Shown: one piece after another, positions 6,354 through 9,890 of the stretch
Position numbering within the stretch: position 1 is the first letter of the stretch
Layout: every line of letters starts with the position of its first letter
The notes under the pieces: generated by a model
Told to the model about the DNA's origin: nothing
The model's database searches: none
Seen by the model: only the letters and a program-made list of their open reading frames with translations
DNA from: JBGAMH01 sp044222045
GTDB lineage: Bacteria > Eisenbacteria > RBG-16-71-46
Assembly (NCBI GenBank): GCA_044222045.1
Contig: JBGAOB010000187.1
Location: 1 to 9,890 of the forward strand
Reading direction: 5' to 3'
Length of the DNA stretch: 9,890 nt
Translations under genes and position numbers: made by a program

Positions 6354-6395
6354 GGGTATCCGGCCGGTGTGGGAACGTTCCGTGCCCGGTCCGTC

Positions 6396-8072
6396 CTACC
6401 GACCCAAGTGGAGCACGGCCCCGCGCCGGGCGTCCAGAAGAACCGTGCGAACGGTGCCCTCCCTCGCCTCGGCGCGCACGGCCATCGCGCCGGCCTCGGT
6501 GCGCAGGAACGCGATGCGACCCTGCGCATCCGCGATGCGCACGAGCGCGTCGCCCAGCGTGACGGCCGCGCCGGCCGCCGGGCGGCCGCCCGGGCGCAGC
6601 ACCTGCAGCGAGTCCGCGGGCCAGTCGGCGGTGGGCGCCCATTCGCGCGCCAGCCCCACGAGCAGCGCGTACGCCTCGCGGTGCACCGCGCCCGGCGCGA
6701 GCAGCCGCGCCTCGGAGGTGCGCTCGTCGATGCGCGCGAGCGAGGCGTAGAGCGCAGGCGCCGAGGTCTGCTGCAGCGTCCACTGCGCGTCTTCCGCCGG
6801 CGCCACGCCCGGCAGCCCGAGCGCGGCGAGCGCGGCGGCCGTGTGTTCGGCCCAGCGGTGCCCGCCCGCCGACGAGTAGTAGTAGCCCAGCCGCGGCGCG
6901 TGCGGGCCGTGGCCGATGCGCAGGTAGCGCTCGGCGCGGAACGCCTCGCTGCGCCGCACGCGCTCCACGTCGAGCACGGGCGTGCGCGAGTCACGCACCA
7001 GCAGCACGTCGGCGCCGGCCGCGCGCAGCATCGACTCGAGCGCGCGCGCCACTTCCAGGTTCACGTCCGCCGCGCGCGTGCCCGAAGGGCCGACGCCGGC
7101 GGGGTCGGCGCCCGCCACGCCCGGCACGTCGCCGTTGCCCGCGGGGTCGATCGCGATGCGCCGGCCGTGCAGCGCGCCGCCGAACAGCGCCGCGAAGCGC
7201 GGCAGCGTCTCGGCGCCCGTCGCGTCCTCCGCGGGCACGTGGCGCCAGCCGGGCACGCACTCGGCGCCGGCTTCCGCGGGCAGCGTGCGCGCGAAGCGGC
7301 CGAAGCCGTCGCGGTTGAGCACGGTCGAGATGGGCGCGGGGCCCGTGGTGCCCGGCGCGTTCGCGACGGGCTCGCCCGTGCGCGCGTCGCGCGCGAAGCC
7401 GACGAGCGCGTCGGCACGGGCATGGGCCTGAGCGGGATGCAGAAGCAACGAGTCGGTGTCCACGACGCGATCGGACGCATCGAGCAACTCGACGCGCCGC
7501 AGACCCGGCGGCGGTGTCCGTCGCTCGGCGTCCGGCCGGAGTTCGCGCGTCGGTTCGTAGCGCCACGCGGCGCCGTCGGCCGTGGTCAGCGTCGTGTCGA
7601 AGGCGGCCACGCGGCCGGTATCGTCCGCGAGTCGCGCGCGGAACCGCACGCGCATCGGTTCGAGCACGGGGCGCCCGAACGCATCCGTCACCCGCGCCCG
7701 CAGCGCGATCGCCTCGTTCGCGAGCCAGCCCTCGCGCTGGAACGGCGCGTCCAGCATCACGTGCGCCGGCGCGCCCGCCAGGCGGATGCGGTGCGTCCAC
7801 GCGCGCGACGCGCCGCCCGCGGCGAGGCGCGCCACCAGCCGGAGCTCGTGCTCGCCCGGCGGCAGCGGCTCGCTCGGCGCCCACGTCAGCTCCGCCTCTC
7901 GCCGCTCCAGCGGCTGCTCCGCGCCGTCCAGCCACAGGCGCGCCGCGTCGAACGCGCCGCGCACGGTGGCGCGCAGCGACGGGCCCGCGCCGCGCACGAG
8001 CGGCGGGAAGCCGGCCGCGGTGGTGTCGCCGCTCACGTCCACGCGCGCGACCTCCGGTTGCTCGTAGCGCGC
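6396..8072 (-). CDS. C-terminal part of a frameshifted N-acetylmuramoyl-L-alanine amidase, with a second, degenerate amidase-like domain
   Basis: This is the continuation of the amidase gene after a one-base frameshift near 8073. If translated alone it could start at GTG 8042 and give 548 residues ending at TAG 6396-6398. Numbered from that GTG, residues about 10-200 are beta-rich, Ig-like segments with LPPGEHELRLVARL (60-73). FARDARTGEPVANA (216-229) recalls a carboxypeptidase-regulatory-like repeat. Residues about 293-465 resemble an Amidase_3 domain: HGRRIAIDPAGNG (292-304), ADVNLEVARALESMLRAAGA (325-344) and DVLLVRDSRTP (345-355), then RIGHG (375-379). Key metal-binding positions appear lost. 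A final small beta domain (about 478-548) carries GDALVRIADAQGRIAFL. It probably helps bind cell wall or regulate the first domain. Confidence 0.7.
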   Translation of the reverse strand, partial: ARYEQPEVARVDVSGDTTAAGFPPLVRGAGPSLRATVRGAFDAARLWLDGAEQPLERREAELTWAPSEPLPPGEHELRLVARLAAGGASRAWTHRIRLAGAPAHVMLDAPFQREGWLANEAIALRARVTDAFGRPVLEPMRVRFRARLADDTGRVAAFDTTLTTADGAAWRYEPTRELRPDAERRTPPPGLRRVELLDASDRVVDTDSLLLHPAQAHARADALVGFARDARTGEPVANAPGTTGPAPISTVLNRDGFGRFARTLPAEAGAECVPGWRHVPAEDATGAETLPRFAALFGGALHGRRIAIDPAGNGDVPGVAGADPAGVGPSGTRAADVNLEVARALESMLRAAGADVLLVRDSRTPVLDVERVRRSEAFRAERYLRIGHGPHAPRLGYYYSSAGGHRWAEHTAAALAALGLPGVAPAEDAQWTLQQTSAPALYASLARIDERTSEARLLAPGAVHREAYALLVGLAREWAPTADWPADSLQVLRPGGRPAAGAAVTLGDALVRIADAQGRIAFLRTEAGAMAVRAEAREGTVRTVLLDARRGAVLHLGR

Positions 8073-8082
8073 ACCAGTGCGC
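8060..8082 (-). other. Apparent one-base frameshift joining the two amidase parts
   Basis: Upstream of 8074 the minus-strand frame reads a good amidase ending LYLGIAHW. Skipping one base (A8073 on the + strand, T on the coding strand) continues directly as ARYEQPEVARVDVSG in the second frame. Without the skip, the first frame turns into an Arg/Ala/Gly-rich shadow that stays open to 6991. Either the organism carries a frameshift mutation, or a base was inserted by sequencing or assembly, or decoding is programmed. There is no long homopolymer at the site. Confidence 0.75.
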
Positions 8083-8880
8083 GATCCCCAGGTACAGCGC
8101 TTCGGCCTCCAGCTGCTGAGCCTGCGGCGTGCGCAGCAGCGCCTCGGTGGGTGGGTACGTGAGGTAGCTCGACTCGGTCAGGATCGCCGGCGCGTCCACG
8201 CCGCGCAGCACGGCGTAGTTGCCCGGCAGCAGCCGGTTCGCGCCAAGTCCCAGGTTGCGCACGAGCGAGCGGTGCACGTCGTCGGCGGCCTCGGCGCTCG
8301 GCCCGTCGTCGGAGAGCTTCCAGTAGGTCTGCGTCTCGTTCACCGCGTGCGAGCCGCCCGCGTCGGCGTTGTGATGCACGCTCACGAACAGGTCGGGCCG
8401 GAACGCGTTCGCCATCGACACGCGCGCGTTGAGATCCGCGCGCAGCGAGCTGTCGGCCGGCGTGAGGAAGTCGCGGTCGGTCTCGCGCGTCAGCAGCACG
8501 CTCGCCCCCTGCGCCACCAGCAGGTCGCGCAGCCGCAGCGCCACGGCCAGGTTGACCTCCGCTTCGGACAGCCCGTTCACCCCCAGCGAGCCGCGGAAGA
8601 AGCCGCCGTGGCCGGGATCGATCGCGATGCGGCGGCCGGCGAACAGCGCGAAGTCGGAGCCGGCGCGGACGCTGTCGGGGTACGCGAGGTCGTCGACGCG
8701 GCCCGCGTAGCCGGCGGGCGGTGGGGCGGGCACCGGCGGCCGGTGCGGCGCGCAGGCGCCGGCGAGCGCGGCGAGCACGGCGGCGACCAGCGTCGCGATT
8801 CGGAGGACCGCCGCGGCGGGTCGCGCGGACTCGCCCGACGCCGGGCGCCGGGAGTGCGTCGCGATCCGATCCGGGCGCAT
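8074..8880 (-). CDS. N-acetylmuramoyl-L-alanine amidase, N-terminal catalytic part (Amidase_3, frameshifted at its end)
   Basis: This part cleaves the amide bond between N-acetylmuramic acid and L-alanine in peptidoglycan. Numbered from ATG 8880, it has a signal-like hydrophobic stretch (24-42), then GACAPH with C43, a weak lipobox suggesting a lipoprotein, and a Pro-rich linker (48-56). The Amidase_3 domain spans about 82-269. Its zinc and catalytic residues are in place: H91 in RRIAIDPGHGG (83-93), E106 in GLSEAEVNL, H169 in DLFVSVHHNADA (163-174), and the catalytic glutamate E236 in AILTESSYLTYP (232-243). The start is uncertain: ATG 8904 or TTG 8940 would lengthen it by 8 or 20 residues, and none has a well-placed ribosome binding site. 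The correct frame ends near 8074, although it stays open as a shadow to 6991. Repaired, the protein would be about 827 residues. Confidence 0.88.
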
Positions 8881-8940
8881 CCGTGCGTCCGCGGAAGGCA
8901 GCATGCGCGGCACCGTAGCACCCACCTCCGAGAGCGCCAA

Positions 8941-9085
8941 GTGCAGACGCCAGAATCCTTTCCCTTGCCTGCCGTCTTTCGGGCGTGCTAACCCTTCCGG
9001 CTCGTCCGCACGCCCCGCGTGCGCCTGACTCTTTCTTCTTCGCCGCCGGCCGCGCTCACCCGGCGCCTTCGCGAATCCGCTGAAC
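8941..9085. promoter_or_regulatory. Divergent intergenic region between the amidase and the ABC substrate-binding gene
   Basis: Both flanking genes read outward, so this stretch should carry their promoters. On the + strand TTGCCT (8965-8970) with GCTAAC (8987-8992), 16 bases apart, is a poor match to a sigma-70 promoter and is offered only as a candidate. A perfect 6-bp hairpin (9007-9012 with 9018-9023) is followed by a pyrimidine-rich CTCTTTCTTCTTC stretch (9029-9041), which could act as a transcription attenuator in the leader of the downstream gene. No convincing promoter was seen on the minus strand, and no open reading frame or RNA gene was recognised. Confidence 0.35.
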
Positions 9086-9092
9086 GGGAGGA
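9086..9092 (+). promoter_or_regulatory. Shine-Dalgarno site of the substrate-binding lipoprotein gene
   Basis: GGGAGGA lies seven bases before the ATG at 9100, a near-ideal site that fixes this start. Confidence 0.8.
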
Positions 9093-9099
9093 CACCTCG

Positions 9100-9890
9100 A
9101 TGAAGTTCCGTGCCTGGTTGGTCCTTGGCCTGCTCGCCCTGGGCTTCGTGGCCGCCGCCGGCTGTGGCCAGGGCGGCGGTTCCGCCTCGGGCGGCGCCGG
9201 CGAGGAGCTGGTGGTGGGCGTCTACGGATCGCTCACGGGCAGCGACGCCACGTTCGGCCAGTCCACCAAGATGGGCGTCGAGCTGGCGGTGGCCGAGCTC
9301 GAGGCCAGCGCGCAGGGCAAGATCGGCGGGCTCAAGCTGCGCACGGTGGTCGAGGACGACCAGGGCAAGGCCGAGGAGGCCGCCACGGTCGTGCAGAAGC
9401 TGATCAACCAGGATCGCGTGATCACGGTGATCGGCGAGGTGGCCTCGTCGCGCTCGATCGCGGCGGCGCCGATCTGCCAGTCGAACGGCGTGCCCATGAT
9501 CTCGCCGTCGTCCACGAACCCGGCCGTCACCGAGAAGGGCGATTTCATCTTCCGCATGTGCTTCATCGACCCGTTCCAGGGCACGGTGATGGCGAAGTTC
9601 GCCTCGCAGAACCTCGGTCTGAAGCGCGTGGCCATCATGACGGACCTGAAGAGCGACTACTCCACCGGCCTCGCGAAGTACTTCACGGAGGCCTTCAAGG
9701 CCGCCGGCGGCGAGATCGTGGCGGAGCAGTCGTACCAGGCGGGCGATCCCGACTTCAGCGCGGCGCTCACGGCCATCAAGGCCAAGAATCCCGACGGCAT
9801 CTTCATTCCCGGGTACTACACCGAGGTCGGGCTGATCGCGCGCAAGGCGCGCGAGCTGGGCCTGAACCAGGTCCTGCTCGGTGGCGACGG
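9100..9890 (+). CDS. Branched-chain amino acid-type ABC transporter substrate-binding lipoprotein (partial, runs off the end)
   Basis: The first 263 codons of a periplasmic binding protein of the LivJ/LivK family (type I fold) are present. A signal peptide (hydrophobic 6-20) ends in AAAGC with C22, a plausible lipobox, followed by a Gly/Ser-rich spacer, so the protein is probably a lipoprotein tethered to the membrane. Family blocks are VVGVYGSLTGSDATFGQ (38-54), KLRTVVEDDQGKAEEAA (79-95), VITVIGEVASSRSIAAAPI (107-125), VPMISPSSTNPAVTE (131-145), FIDPFQGTVMAKFA (155-168), GDPDFSAALTAIKAKNPDGI (215-234) and GYYTEVGLIARKARELG (238-254). It delivers a small ligand, often an amino acid, to a Liv-type permease, whose genes would be expected just downstream. 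The exact ligand cannot be read from the sequence. The gene is divergent from the amidase. Confidence 0.93.
   Translation, partial: MKFRAWLVLGLLALGFVAAAGCGQGGGSASGGAGEELVVGVYGSLTGSDATFGQSTKMGVELAVAELEASAQGKIGGLKLRTVVEDDQGKAEEAATVVQKLINQDRVITVIGEVASSRSIAAAPICQSNGVPMISPSSTNPAVTEKGDFIFRMCFIDPFQGTVMAKFASQNLGLKRVAIMTDLKSDYSTGLAKYFTEAFKAAGGEIVAEQSYQAGDPDFSAALTAIKAKNPDGIFIPGYYTEVGLIARKARELGLNQVLLGGD

Noticed and set aside
6372..6381. GGAACGTTCC palindrome between the amidase and tonB-like genes
   Set aside because: A 10-base palindrome is expected several times by chance in a window of this size, and there is no second copy or promoter element to suggest an operator.
6991..8073. Continuation of the amidase N-terminal frame to 6991
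   Set aside because: After the LYLGIAHW point the frame gives only Arg/Ala/Gly-rich sequence, while the other frame gives coherent domains, so this is a post-frameshift shadow.
5730..8162. An 810-codon open frame on the + strand, antisense to the tonB-like and amidase genes
   Set aside because: Its product is a low-complexity Arg/Ala/His/Gly sequence with no recognisable domain. It lies exactly opposite clear coding sequence, as expected for a stop-poor shadow frame in GC-rich DNA.

Overview
The window is a gene-dense, very GC-rich piece of bacterial chromosome. The layout suggests a Gram-negative (diderm) organism: there is a SurA/PpiC-type exported prolyl isomerase, a TonB-like protein, and two probable lipoproteins. 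The G+C content, the strong third-position GC bias and the gene order would fit a little-studied lineage such as Eisenbacteria or Gemmatimonadota. That placement is only a guess. No phage, insertion sequence, CRISPR array, tRNA or rRNA was seen.

Bases 1-5645 (+ strand) are a tightly packed housekeeping run. In order it holds the tail of prs (ribose-phosphate pyrophosphokinase), rplY/ctc (L25), pth (peptidyl-tRNA hydrolase), rpsF (S6), ssb, rpsR (S18), a DUF2232/YybS-family membrane protein, rplI (L9), an exported parvulin-type prolyl isomerase with a C-terminal repeat region, and a bifunctional-nuclease (BFN/DUF151) family protein. Gaps are mostly 0-26 bases, and three junctions overlap by four bases (GTGA, ATGA, TTGA), which suggests cotranscription and translational coupling. 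The 73-base gap between prs and rplY contains two strong predicted hairpins, the second just ahead of the Shine-Dalgarno sequence. The set joins ribosome assembly and translation (L25, S6, S18, L9, Pth) with single-stranded DNA binding (SSB) and envelope protein folding.

Bases 5673-8904 (- strand) converge on that run. A large, probably exported N-acetylmuramoyl-L-alanine amidase is followed 42 bases later by a small TonB-C-domain protein. The amidase reading is broken by an apparent one-base frameshift near 8073. Once repaired, it is about 827 residues long: an intact zinc amidase domain, beta-rich middle domains, and a second amidase-like domain that has lost its metal-binding signature. 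This is the most unusual object in the window.

Bases 8941-9099 are a divergent intergenic region. From 9100 to the end of the window (+ strand) runs the first 263 codons of a branched-chain-amino-acid-type ABC transporter substrate-binding lipoprotein. No convincing new defence or mobile system was found. The items worth following are the tandem amidase/pseudo-amidase and its frameshift, an SSB without the usual acidic C-terminal tip, and the rplY leader hairpins.
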